A stretch of DNA of 21,810 nt, from the NCBI GenBank assembly GCA_009731375.1, contig BJOX01000209.1, positions 1-21,810 on the forward strand, given 5' to 3'. Each line of letters begins with the position of its first letter. The first letter of the stretch is position 1. A program made the position numbers and the translations under genes. Origin of the DNA: Paulinella micropora (lineage: Eukaryota > Cercozoa > Imbricatea > Euglyphida). Below the pieces are notes generated by a model that was not told the origin of the DNA, ran no database searches, and saw only the letters and a program-made list of their open reading frames with translations. Shown here piece after piece: positions 10,324-21,810 of the stretch.

Positions 10324-11090
10324 CACACATACATACACACATACATACATACATACATACATACATACATACATACATACATACATACATACATACATGC
10401 AAACATACATACATAGGCGGTATCTATGCACCCACCACAGGCGACATATACACATACATACACACATACATACATACATACATACATACACATATAGATG
10501 CGTACATACATACATACATACATACATACATAGGCTGTATCTATGCACGCACCACAGGCGACATACACACATGCATACACACATACATATACATACATAC
10601 ATACATAGGCCGTATCTATGCACGCACCACAGGCGACATACACACATACATACACACATACATACATACATACATACATACATACATACATGCATACTTA
10701 CATACATACATGCATACATAGACCGTATCTATGCACCCACCACAGGCGACATACACACATACATACACACACATACATACATACATACATACATACATAC
10801 ATACATACATACATACATACATACATAGGCCGTATCTATCCACCCACCACAGGCGACATACACACATACATACATACACACATACATACATACATACATA
10901 CATACATACATACATGCATACATACATACATACATACATACATACATACATAGGCCGCATCTATGCACCCACCACAGGCGACATACACACATACATACAC
11001 ACACACACACATACATACATACATACATACATACATACATAGGCCGTATCTATGCACACACCACAGGCGACATACACACATACATACATG

Positions 11091-11122
<32 letters not shown>

Positions 11123-11408
11123 CATACATACATACATACATACATGCATACATACATAAATACATACATAGGCCGTATCTATGCACCCACCACAGGCGAC
11201 ATACACACATACATACATACATACATACATACATACATACATACATACATACATACATGCATGCATACATACATACATACATACATAAATAGGCCGTATC
11301 TATGCACCCACCACAGGCGACATACACACATACATACATACATACATACATACATACATACATACGTACATAGGCCGTATCTATGCACGCACCACAGGCG
11401 ACATACAC

Positions 11409-11443
<35 letters not shown>

Positions 11444-11490
11444 GGCCGTATCTATGCACCCACTACAGGCGACTACAACCCTTGGTAAGT
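10147..11490 (+). repeat. Higher-order repeat family delta (13 cores)
   Basis: The core AGGCCGTATCTATGCAC-N-CACCACAGGCGACATAC is followed by ACACATACATACA and (CATA)n. Cores start at 10147, 10226, 10415, 10532, 10607, 10720, 10827, 10952, 11041, 11170, 11291, 11372 and 11443, with periods of 71-189 bp. The N position is C in eight copies, G in three, A in one and T in one, while most other positions are fixed. Copy 1 carries a 6-bp insertion (ATATGC). The last copy diverges to CACTACAGGCGACTACAACC and ends in CTTGGTAAGT before switching to GATA. Long frames through this region come from the stop-free CATA tails. Confidence 0.93.
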
Positions 11491-12339
<849 letters not shown>

Positions 12340-12365
12340 AAGATAGACAGATAGATAGATAGAGC

Positions 12366-12375
12366 NNNNNNNNNN
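12366..12375. other. Assembly gap (10 N)
   Basis: Placeholder gap inside GATA DNA just right of the dispersed element. Confidence 0.99.
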
Positions 12376-12417
<42 letters not shown>

Positions 12418-12525
12418 CAGATAGATCAGATAGATCAGATAGATCAGATAAGATCAGATAAGATAGATACGATAGATAAGATAGATAAGATAGATAAGAT
12501 AGATATGATAGATTAGGCAGACAGG

Positions 12526-12592
<67 letters not shown>

Positions 12593-12641
12593 GTAGGTAG
12601 ATAGGTAGGTAGGTAGGTAGGTAGGTAGGTAGGTAGGTAGG

Positions 12642-12692
<51 letters not shown>

Positions 12693-12714
12693 GGAGAGAG
12701 AGAGACAGAGAGAC

Positions 12715-12810
<96 letters not shown>

Positions 12811-12892
12811 GATAGATAAGATAGAAGATAGATAAGATAGAAGATAGATAAGATAGATAGTTAGATAGATATAGATAGATAGTTAGACAGGC

Positions 12893-12982
<90 letters not shown>

Positions 12983-12999
12983 GTAGGTAGGTAGGTAGG

Positions 13000-13054
<55 letters not shown>

Positions 13055-13102
13055 GGAGAGAGAGAGAGAGAGAGAGGTAGGTAGGTAGGGTAGATAGGTA
13101 GG

Positions 13103-13240
<138 letters not shown>

Positions 13241-13277
13241 CAGAGAGAGAAAGAGAGAGAGAGATAGATAGATAGAC

Positions 13278-13328
<51 letters not shown>

Positions 13329-13342
13329 GGTAGGTAGGTAGG

Positions 13343-13373
<31 letters not shown>

Positions 13374-13416
13374 GGAGAGAGAGAGAGAGAGAGAGGTAGG
13401 TAGGTAGGTAGGTAGG

Positions 13417-13504
<88 letters not shown>

Positions 13505-13640
13505 NNNNNNNNNNNNNNNNNNNNNNNNNNNNNNNNNNNNNNNNNNNNNNNNNNNNNNNNNNNNNNNNNNNNNNNNNNNNNNNNNNNNNNNNNNNNNNNN
13601 NNNNNNNNNNNNNNNNNNNNNNNNNNNNNNNNNNNNNNNN
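13505..13640. other. Assembly gap (136 N)
   Basis: Largest gap. It begins inside a (GA)n tract and ends at AGGCAGATAG, the tail of the macrosatellite marker, so at least part of a repeat unit is missing. Confidence 0.99.
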
Positions 13641-13644
13641 AGGC

Positions 13645-13706
<62 letters not shown>

Positions 13707-13811
13707 ATAGATAGGTAGGTAGGTAGGTAGATAGATAGATAGATAGATAGATAAGGAGAGAGAGAGAGAGAGAGAGAGAGAGGTAGGTATGTAGGTAGGT
13801 AGGTAGGTAGG

Positions 13812-13866
<55 letters not shown>

Positions 13867-13867
13867 G

Positions 13868-13913
<46 letters not shown>

Positions 13914-13914
13914 C

Positions 13915-13989
<75 letters not shown>

Positions 13990-14086
13990 GAGATAGATAG
14001 ATAGAGGTAGGTAGGTAGGGTAGATAGATAGATAGATAGATAGATAAGGAGAGAGAGAGAGAGAGAGAGAGAGGTAGGTAGGTAGG

Positions 14087-14137
<51 letters not shown>

Positions 14138-14142
14138 GGAGA

Positions 14143-14182
<40 letters not shown>

Positions 14183-14215
14183 GACAGAGAGAGAAAGAGA
14201 GAGAGATAGATAGAG

Positions 14216-14250
<35 letters not shown>

Positions 14251-14251
<1 letters not shown>

Positions 14252-14646
14252 GTGTTTAATCTATGGGCGTGGCTTAGCTTGAAAAGCCATGGCCTCCTAT
14301 ACTACCCCCGGACAAGAACTTTCAGCACCGGCCAAGCTGCACACCAACCACTGTCTCGCTGTGGTTGGTGTCTGTGCCCAGTTCAAGCCGAAAGGTAGCC
14401 GAGCCCTTTTGAACTATACGGGACAACACTAGAACACTCCCCAGGAGCGTGTGCCCTAAGGAGATGATGTCACACGCAAGTCGAGGTTTCAGGAGTTCAC
14501 GCTCGTTGTGAGTTACCTTCTACAACCCCGACTTCATCAACCCTTTGCATCACGCCCCGACTTCATCAGCCATGGTCAGGAGTTGGTTGCCTGTTTAGCC
14601 CTTGCGCTGCGCGCGATTAACGGCGGACACAAAATCGTCATTGTAG
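14251..14646. other. Complex-sequence island with strong hairpin
   Basis: About 395 bp of non-repetitive DNA embedded in GATA/GA satellite. It contains a perfect 11-bp stem ACACCAACCAC/GTGGTTGGTGT with a 9-nt loop (14341-14371) and a smaller stem TGGCTT/AAGCCA (14270-14289). A direct repeat CCCCGACTTCATCA-n-CC lies at 14526-14542 and 14555-14571. There is no convincing coding frame. TGGCTTAGCTTG (14270) resembles a pol III A box and GTTCAAGCC (14381) a B box, but they lie about 100 bp apart, too far for a normal tRNA. It could be a structured RNA gene, a SINE-like element or a mobile-element fragment. It is not visibly related to the 11793 element. Confidence 0.6.
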
Positions 14647-14675
14647 GAGAGAGAAAGAGAGAGAGATAGATAGAG

Positions 14676-14721
<46 letters not shown>

Positions 14722-14722
14722 T

Positions 14723-14753
<31 letters not shown>

Positions 14754-14832
14754 GATAGATAAGATAGAAGATAGATAGATAAGATAGATAAGATAGATAG
14801 TTAGATAGACATAGATAGATAGTTAGACAGGC

Positions 14833-14942
<110 letters not shown>

Positions 14943-14950
14943 ATAGATAG

Positions 14951-14960
14951 NNNNNNNNNN
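14951..14960. other. Assembly gap (10 N)
   Basis: Placeholder gap between GATA and GA modules. Confidence 0.99.
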
Positions 14961-14963
14961 GGG

Positions 14964-15036
<73 letters not shown>

Positions 15037-15050
15037 GGTAGGTAGGTAGG

Positions 15051-15125
<75 letters not shown>

Positions 15126-15171
15126 GGAGAGAGAGAGAGAGAGAGACACAGAGAGAGAGAGAGAGAGAGAC

Positions 15172-15204
<33 letters not shown>

Positions 15205-15309
15205 TAGATAGATAGATAGATAGATAGAGGTAGGTAGGTAGGGTAGATAGATAGATAGATAGATAGATAAGGAGAGAGAGAGAGAGAGAGAGAGAGGTAG
15301 GTAGGTAGG

Positions 15310-15360
<51 letters not shown>

Positions 15361-15367
15361 GGAGAGA

Positions 15368-15403
<36 letters not shown>

Positions 15404-15450
15404 CAGAGAGAGACAGAGACAGAGAGAGAAAGAGAGAGAGATAGATAGAG

Positions 15451-15504
<54 letters not shown>

Positions 15505-15588
15505 GATAGATAAGATGGATAAGATAGAAGATAGATAGATAAGATAGATAAGATAGATAGTTAGATATAGATAGATAGTTAGACAGGC

Positions 15589-15672
<84 letters not shown>

Positions 15673-15696
15673 TAGATAGATAGATAGGTAGGTAGG

Positions 15697-15775
<79 letters not shown>

Positions 15776-15782
15776 GGAGAGA

Positions 15783-15814
<32 letters not shown>

Positions 15815-15839
15815 CAGAGAGAGAAAGAGAGAGAGAGAG

Positions 15840-15921
<82 letters not shown>

Positions 15922-15962
15922 GTAGGTAGGTAGGTAGGTAGGTAGATAGATAGATAGATAGC

Positions 15963-16050
<88 letters not shown>

Positions 16051-16104
16051 CAGAGGGAGAAAGAGAAAGAGATAGATAGATAGACAGACAGATAGATAGA
16101 TAGG

Positions 16105-16162
<58 letters not shown>

Positions 16163-16260
16163 TAGGTAGGTAGGTAGGTAGGTAGATAGATAGATAGATA
16201 GGTAGATAGATAGATAAGGAGAGAGAGAGAGAGAGGTAGGTAGGTAGGTAGGTAGGTAGG

Positions 16261-16319
<59 letters not shown>

Positions 16320-16320
16320 G

Positions 16321-16448
<128 letters not shown>

Positions 16449-16553
16449 NNNNNNNNNNNNNNNNNNNNNNNNNNNNNNNNNNNNNNNNNNNNNNNNNNNN
16501 NNNNNNNNNNNNNNNNNNNNNNNNNNNNNNNNNNNNNNNNNNNNNNNNNNNNN
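16449..16553. other. Assembly gap (105 N)
   Basis: Gap starting inside the longest (GA)n tract of the window and ending in GATA. Confidence 0.99.
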
Positions 16554-16554
16554 A

Positions 16555-16626
<72 letters not shown>

Positions 16627-16667
16627 GTAGGTAGGTAGGTAGGTAGATAGATAGATAGATAGATAGA

Positions 16668-16677
16668 NNNNNNNNNN
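16668..16677. other. Assembly gap (10 N)
   Basis: Placeholder gap between a GATA run and AGGAGAGAGAG. Confidence 0.99.
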
Positions 16678-16715
<38 letters not shown>

Positions 16716-16729
16716 GGTAGGTAGGTAGG

Positions 16730-16846
<117 letters not shown>

Positions 16847-16876
16847 ACAGAGAGAGAGAGACAGAGAGAGAAAGAG

Positions 16877-16951
<75 letters not shown>

Positions 16952-17024
16952 GGTAGGTAGGTAGGGTAGATAGATAGATAGATAGATAGATAAGGAGAGA
17001 GAGAGAGAGAGGTAGGTAGGTAGG

Positions 17025-17071
<47 letters not shown>

Positions 17072-17095
17072 GGAGAGAGAGAGAGAGAGAGAGAG

Positions 17096-17153
<58 letters not shown>

Positions 17154-17232
17154 GATAGATAAGATAGAAGATAGATGGATAAGATAGATAAGATAGATAG
17201 TTAGATAGATATAGATAGATAGTTAGACAGGC

Positions 17233-17312
<80 letters not shown>

Positions 17313-17331
17313 GGATAGGTAGGTAGGTAGG

Positions 17332-17440
<109 letters not shown>

Positions 17441-17486
17441 AGAGAGAGGGAGAGAGAGAGAGACAGAGAGAGAAAGAGAGAGAGAG

Positions 17487-17556
<70 letters not shown>

Positions 17557-17626
17557 GATAGAAGATAGATAGATAAGATAGATAAGATAGATAGTTAGAT
17601 AGATATAGATAGATAGTTAGACAGGC

Positions 17627-17695
<69 letters not shown>

Positions 17696-17697
17696 CA

Positions 17698-17905
17698 TAG
17701 ATCACACAAACACACACACACATTACATATCTATATATATATAATATATATATATACATAAAAAGAGACACTTATACATACATACACACACATACATGCA
17801 CACATACATACATACATACATACATACATACATACATGCATACATACATACATACATACATACATACATACATACATGCATACATATATACATATATACA
17901 TACAT
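17698..17905 (+). repeat. CA, TA and (CATA)n arrays
   Basis: A short (CA)n tract (about 17703-17722), a TA-rich patch (17729-17757), then CATA with CATG variants from about 17775 to 17905. Confidence 0.9.
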
Positions 17906-17960
17906 ACGTAAGTGTACATAAATGAGAAGTCCCTAGCTCGTAAGTAAGTGCAATCAATAG
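17906..17960. other. Short complex spacer
   Basis: About 55 bp of ordinary sequence (AGTCCCTAGCTCG region) between the CATA and TTG arrays. No feature recognised. Confidence 0.5.
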
Positions 17961-18022
17961 ATTGTTGTTGTTCTTGTTGTTGTTGTTGTTGTTGTTGTTA
18001 TTGTTATTATTATTATTATTAC

Positions 18023-18068
<46 letters not shown>

Positions 18069-18290
18069 GTTGTTGTTGTTGTTGTTGTCGTTGTGTTGTT
18101 GTTGTTGTTGTTTTTGTTTTTGTTTTTGTTGTTGCTGTTGTTGATGTTGTTGTTGTTGTTGTTGTTGTTGTGTTGTTGTTGTTGTTGTTGTCGTTGTGTT
18201 ATTGTTGCTGTTGTTTTTGTTGTTGTTATTGTTGTTGTTGTTGCTGTTGTTGTCTTTGTGTTATTGTTGTTGTTGTTGTTGTTGTCGTTG

Positions 18291-18327
<37 letters not shown>

Positions 18328-18351
18328 GATGATGATGATGATGATGATGTT

Positions 18352-18387
<36 letters not shown>

Positions 18388-18450
18388 ATGATTATTATTA
18401 TTATTATTATTGTTGTTGTTGTTGTTGTTGTTGTTGATGATGATGATGTT

Positions 18451-18482
<32 letters not shown>

Positions 18483-18570
18483 CGTTGTTGTTGTTATGAT
18501 TATTGTTGTTGTTGTTGTTGTGGTTGTTGTTGTTGTTATTATTATTATTGTTATTATTGTTATTGTTGTT

Positions 18571-18611
<41 letters not shown>

Positions 18612-18671
18612 CGCTGTCGTTGTTATTGTTGTTGTTGTTGTTGTTGTTTTTATTATTATTATTATTATTAC

Positions 18672-18735
<64 letters not shown>

Positions 18736-18792
18736 GTTGTTGTTGTTGTTGTTGTTATTGTTGTTGTTGTTGTCGTTGTTATTGTCGTTGTT

Positions 18793-18831
<39 letters not shown>

Positions 18832-18903
18832 GCTGTTGTTGTTGTTGTTGTTGTTGTTGTTATTGTTGTTGTTTTTGTTGTCGTTGTCGTTGTTGTTGTT
18901 ACT
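17961..18903 (+). repeat. Long TTG/TTA trinucleotide array (about 940 bp)
   Basis: Imperfect (TTG)n alternating with (TTA)n blocks (notably 18000-18067, 18389-18410 and 18650-18735) and (GAT)n patches (18327-18348 and 18436-18448). Trinucleotide periodicity keeps several frames open, giving poly-Leu or poly-Val on + and poly-Asn on -. Nothing around it supports a coding exon. Confidence 0.93.
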
Positions 18904-18931
18904 GTGGCGCTTCGCTCTCGGCCTACTCTCC

Positions 18932-19001
<70 letters not shown>

Positions 19002-19004
19002 TAA

Positions 19005-19055
<51 letters not shown>

Positions 19056-19083
19056 CTGCTACCCCTTCTTGGAAGTAGCTACT
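18904..19083 (+). repeat. Spacer, (AG)n array and spacer
   Basis: About 30 bp of complex DNA (GGCGCTTCGCTCTCGGCC region, to 18935), a 117-bp (AG)n array with AAAG and ATAG variants (18936-19052), then about 30 bp of complex DNA (TTCTGCTACCCCTTCTTGG region). Confidence 0.9.
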
Positions 19084-19113
19084 ATCTATCTATCTATTTA
19101 TCTATCTATCTAC

Positions 19114-19171
<58 letters not shown>

Positions 19172-19180
19172 GTCTATCTA

Positions 19181-19224
<44 letters not shown>

Positions 19225-19251
19225 TCTATCTATCCATCCATCCATCTATCC

Positions 19252-19297
<46 letters not shown>
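19084..19297 (+). repeat. (TATC)n array with TCTG and CATC patches
   Basis: TATC tetranucleotide with (TCTG)n at about 19181-19207 and (CATC)n at about 19232-19253. It is opposite in orientation to the long GATA block at 11491-17697. Confidence 0.93.
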
Positions 19298-19477
19298 ATC
19301 TTTCTCAATATCTACCTCGTCTCTCACGTGCGTATCCCGCATACATACATACATACATACATACATACACACATACATACACACATACATACACCCATGC
19401 ATACACACATACATACACACACATACATACATACATACATACATACATACGTACGTACGTACATGCATACATACATA
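19298..19477 (+). repeat. Spacer and (CATA)n array
   Basis: A 42-bp complex spacer (19298-19339), then CATA with CACACATAC and CGTA patches to 19477. It faces TATG across about 20 bp. Confidence 0.92.
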
Positions 19478-19575
19478 GAATGATGTGCAAGCATATTTAT
19501 GTATGTATGTATGTATGTATGTATGTATGTATGCATGTATGTATATATGTATATGTATGTATGTATGTATATATG

Positions 19576-19611
<36 letters not shown>

Positions 19612-19665
19612 TGTATGTATGCATGTATTTATGTATGTATGTATGTATATATGTATGTATGTATG

Positions 19666-19699
<34 letters not shown>

Positions 19700-19708
19700 T
19701 GTATGTAT
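19478..19708 (+). repeat. Strand switch: spacer then (TATG)n array
   Basis: A 20-bp spacer (AGAATGATGTGCAAGCATAT) separates the CATA array on the left from TATG on the right. With the left array this makes an inverted repeat with arms of about 140 bp or more, imperfect because of patches. Confidence 0.92.
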
Positions 19709-20250
19709 GCAGGCATATGTATGCGTTGACTGCTAAGGTGTTTGGCTTCAAGAAAGCTATGTATGTATGTATGTATGTATGTATATATGTATGTATGCAG
19801 GCATATGTATGCGTTGACTGCTAAGATCTTTGGCTTCAAGAAAGCTATCATTCAGGTCATATGCTGTATGTGATGTATGTGATGTATGTGATGTATGTGA
19901 TGTATGTCATGTATGTCATGTATGTCATGTATGTCATGTAATGCCATATATGTCATGTAATGTCATGTATGTTCATGTATGTCATGTATGTCATGCATGT
20001 CATGTCATGTATGTTATGTATGCCATGTATGTTATGTATGCCATGTATGTCATGTACTCCATGTATGTCATGTATGTCATGTATGTCATGTATGTCATGT
20101 ATGTCATGTATGTCATGTATGTCATGTATGTCATGCATGTCATGTATGTTATGTACGTATGTTATGTATGTATGTATGTATGTATGTATGTATGTATGTA
20201 TGTATATATGTATGTATGTATGTATGGACTGCTAAGCTCTTCGGCTTATG
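19709..20250 (+). repeat. Higher-order repeat family epsilon (3 cores)
   Basis: Copies 1 and 2 (19709-19760 and 19797-19848, 88 bp apart) share GCAGGCATATGTATGC, GTTGACTGCTAAG and TTTGGCTTCAAGAAAGCTAT, separated by (TATG)n. A third, shortened copy lies at 20227-20250, after the 9-bp minisatellite. In the GCT-AAG frame they read [24 protein letters not shown] and TAKLFGL. Differences fall at conservative or synonymous codons (GTG/ATC/CTC and TTT/TTC). This hints at a captured coding fragment; no family recognised. Confidence 0.8.
19866..20160 (+). repeat. 9-bp minisatellite ATGTATGT plus one base
   Basis: About 30 nine-base units. The ninth base is G in the first few (TGTATGTGA phase), then mainly C (CATGTATGT), with some T. 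There are a few breaks (CATGTAATGCCATATATG region near 19930-19960 and TACTCC near 20055). Its complement has the same frame as the AACATACAT array at 4906-5203. Confidence 0.9.
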
Positions 20251-20465
20251 TATGTATGTATGTATGTATGTATGTATGTATGTATGTATGTATGTATGTA
20301 TGTATGTATGTATGTATGTACGTACGTATGTACGTATGTATGTACGTATGTATGTACGTACGTATGTATGTATGTATGTATGTATGTATGTATGTATGTA
20401 TGTATGTATGTATGTATGTATGTCATATATGTCATGTATGTCATGTATGTATGTATGTATGTATG

Positions 20466-20496
<31 letters not shown>

Positions 20497-20558
20497 GTAC
20501 GTACGTACGTGTACGTGCGTACGTACGTACGTACGTATGTATGTATGTATTGTGTATG

Positions 20559-20592
<34 letters not shown>

Positions 20593-20818
20593 TGTATATA
20601 TGTATGTACGTATGTATGTATGTATGTATGTATGTATGTACGTACGTACGTATGTATGTATGTATGTCATGTATGTCATGTATGTATGTATGTATGTATG
20701 TATGTATGTATGTATGTATGTATGTATGTATCTCTGTCTGTCTGTCTGTCTGTCTGTCTGTGTATGTGTATGTCTGTATGTCCGTATGTCTGCATGTCTA
20801 TATCCATGTATGGATGTA
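20161..20818 (+). repeat. (TATG)n array with CGTA, TCATG and TCTG patches
   Basis: TATG throughout. CGTA-rich segments lie at about 20320-20365 and 20495-20538, short returns of the CATGTATGT minisatellite at 20421-20449 and 20665-20685, and (TCTG)n at 20731-20761. Confidence 0.92.
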
Positions 20819-21054
20819 TGTACGAATGTCTGTATGTCTGTATGTATGTGTGTATGTATGTATGTATGTATGTATGTATGTATGTATGTATGTATGTATG
20901 TATGCATGTATGTATGTATGTGTGTAGTGTACGAATGTCTGTATGTCTGTATGTATGTGTGTATGTATCCGTTTATGTGTATGTATGTATGTATGTATGT
21001 ATGTACGTATGTATGTATGTATGTATGTGTGTAGTATGTATGTATGTATGTATG

Positions 21055-21085
<31 letters not shown>
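20819..21085 (+). repeat. 109-bp tandem unit within TATG DNA
   Basis: GTACGAATGTCTGTATGTCT plus the next 20 bp occurs at 20820 and 20929, 109 bp apart. The preceding TATGTGTGTAGT junction recurs again about 108 bp further right (near 21030). So there are two full units and one partial unit with TATG tails. Confidence 0.75.
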
Positions 21086-21185
21086 GTCCACGTGTGTGTG
21101 TGTGTGTGTATCTGTGTGTGTCTATGTGTGTCTATGTGTGTGTGTGTGTGTGTGTGTTTGTTTGTGTGTGTGTGTGTGTGTGTGT

Positions 21186-21222
<37 letters not shown>
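21086..21222 (+). repeat. (TG)n then (TA)n arrays
   Basis: TG with TCTG and TTTG interruptions (about 21090-21186), passing to a 34-bp TA run (21187-21220). Alternating purine-pyrimidine DNA of this kind can form Z-DNA or cruciforms. Confidence 0.93.
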
Positions 21223-21226
<4 letters not shown>

Positions 21227-21425
21227 TTTATATGGACTATGTGCTTAATATGTCTTAATTCTTTCTAAATGTGCTTAGTTGGTTGATTTTTAGAAAACCT
21301 TCGTCGGTTTTTACAAGGGTTGGACACTTTTTTCTATATGTCTAATGTTGGTTTTACACATTTTAACGGCTTGTTTTATACTTTGCGGTTAGACCTGTCT
21401 ATCCAACATAAATGATCACACCCCG
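21223..21425. other. AT-rich unique stretch
   Basis: About 200 bp of ordinary AT-rich sequence (for example CTTCGTCGGTTTTTACAAGG near 21300). No open frame, tRNA or regulatory element is convincing. It looks like plain intergenic or intronic DNA. Confidence 0.5.
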
Positions 21426-21479
21426 AAAGGGGGGAAGGGGGGGCGGTTTCAACGAAGTTGAAACGGGGGGGTTGGGGGG
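21426..21479. other. G-run cluster with internal hairpin
   Basis: Runs of six to seven G on both sides (21429-21443 and 21465-21479) flank a perfect 8-bp stem GTTTCAAC/GTTGAAAC with a 3-nt loop (21446-21464). Four or more G-runs make this a G-quadruplex candidate on the + strand. The hairpin would bring the G-runs together. Confidence 0.7.
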
Positions 21480-21500
21480 ATAATGTGAGAGTAAAAAAAT

Positions 21501-21510
21501 NNNNNNNNNN
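21501..21510. other. Assembly gap (10 N)
   Basis: Placeholder gap after an A-run. Confidence 0.99.
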
Positions 21511-21537
21511 CGTGTTGTACCTAGTCATATGTCTAGG

Positions 21538-21581
21538 GTGTGTGTGTGTGTGTCTGTGTGTGTGCATGTGTGTGTGTCATG

Positions 21582-21617
<36 letters not shown>

Positions 21618-21682
21618 TGTGTGTCTGTGTGTCATGTGTGTGTATGTATCTGTGTGTCATGTTTCTGTGTGTGTGTGTGTGT
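21538..21682 (+). repeat. Imperfect (TG)n array
   Basis: TG dinucleotide with regular CTGTG and CATG interruptions. A GTGTCATGTTTCTGTGTG block appears twice (near 21576 and 21654). Confidence 0.9.
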
Positions 21683-21797
21683 CCATTGTTCCTTGTTCTA
21701 TGTCCAGGGTATGTTTTCCTTCGCAAAGGCTGTAGCACTCATGGTCTCTCTCCTTCTTTCTTCACATACCACATTTAACATCATCACTCCCCCTTGA
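21683..21797. other. Complex stretch at right edge
   Basis: Ordinary sequence with TTCTATGTCCAG-GG (about 21698-21709), an acceptor-like site. The following 40 nt read open (for example GMFSFAKAVALM) but carry no clear family signal or donor, so no exon is called. Confidence 0.4.
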
Positions 21798-21810
21798 CCC
21801 CCCCCCCCCC
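21798..21810. repeat. Poly-C at right window edge
   Basis: Thirteen C to the end of the window, mirroring the poly-C at the left edge. Confidence 0.9.

Noticed and set aside
10147-11490. CRISPR array (regular cores with spacers)
   Set aside because: The 'spacers' are all the same CATA tetranucleotide with variable length, the cores are not palindromic CRISPR repeats, and the setting is eukaryotic.
14270-14389. tRNA or tRNA-derived SINE promoter (A box TGGCTTAGCTTG, B box GTTCAAGCC)
   Set aside because: Box matches are short and about 100 bp apart, there is no cloverleaf, and no terminator-like T-run follows. Kept only as a hint.
18196-18933. Poly-Asn or poly-Val proteins from the TTG/TTA array
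   Set aside because: Trinucleotide array read in three frames. No flanking non-repeat coding sequence supports a prion-like or low-complexity protein.
21709-21750. Terminal exon after TTCTATGTCCAG
   Set aside because: Acceptor-like site present, but the open stretch is short, has no clear donor or stop context, and no recognisable protein.

Overview
This window is eukaryotic, non-genic, extremely low-complexity DNA. Over 85% of the called bases belong to di-, tri-, tetra-, hexa-, 9- or 12-nucleotide arrays, or to higher-order repeats built from them. The eukaryotic assignment rests on a degenerate TTAGGG telomere-type array, on candidate spliced exons with GT/AG borders, on kilobases of GATA, CATA and TTG microsatellite, and on the absence of any bacterial-style gene, tRNA or rRNA. 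TTAGGG is shared by animals, many fungi and several protist groups, so I cannot name the lineage. Both window ends are poly-C, and nine N gaps (339 N in total) interrupt it. This looks like one complete scaffold bounded by homopolymers, and array lengths should be treated as assembly estimates.

Layout. 1-1363: poly-C, a T/G-only array, one candidate coding exon (492-628), a 12-bp pyrimidine minisatellite, then poly-C and poly-G next to gaps. 1364-2228: a 107-bp repeat unit interrupted by an interstitial telomeric array (1611-2050). 2229-3223: TATC and GATA arrays around a possible small exon and the first copy of a dispersed element. 3224-4648: higher-order family alpha (5 cores). 4648-5673: GATA, a 9-bp minisatellite and CATA. 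5674-7635: family beta (17 cores). 7636-8226: CATA, then a switch to TATG with family gamma (3 cores). 8227-8767: a 210-bp tandem repeat with paired hairpins. 8802-10146: AT, CATA and CATATA arrays. 10147-11490: family delta (13 cores). 11491-17697: GATA/GA/GTAG macrosatellite enclosing two complex-sequence islands, 11793-12339 (second copy of the dispersed element) and 14251-14646. 17698-19083: CATA, a 940-bp TTG/TTA array and GA. 19084-21085: TATC, CATA, then TATG with family epsilon, an inverted counterpart of the 9-bp minisatellite, and a 109-bp repeat. 21086-21810: TG and TA arrays, a unique AT-rich stretch with a G-rich hairpin, TG, and poly-C.

The main discovery candidate is a recurring architecture rather than a gene. 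At least five unrelated 25-50 bp 'core' sequences (alpha, beta, gamma, delta, epsilon) have each been tandemly multiplied together with the same kind of tetranucleotide tail (CATA on the + strand, or its complement TATG). The cores stay nearly constant while tail length varies from unit to unit. This suggests a common amplification process acting on core-plus-tail units. No gene set working together is visible. The long open reading frames in the window follow from stop-free tetranucleotide repeats and are not annotated as genes.
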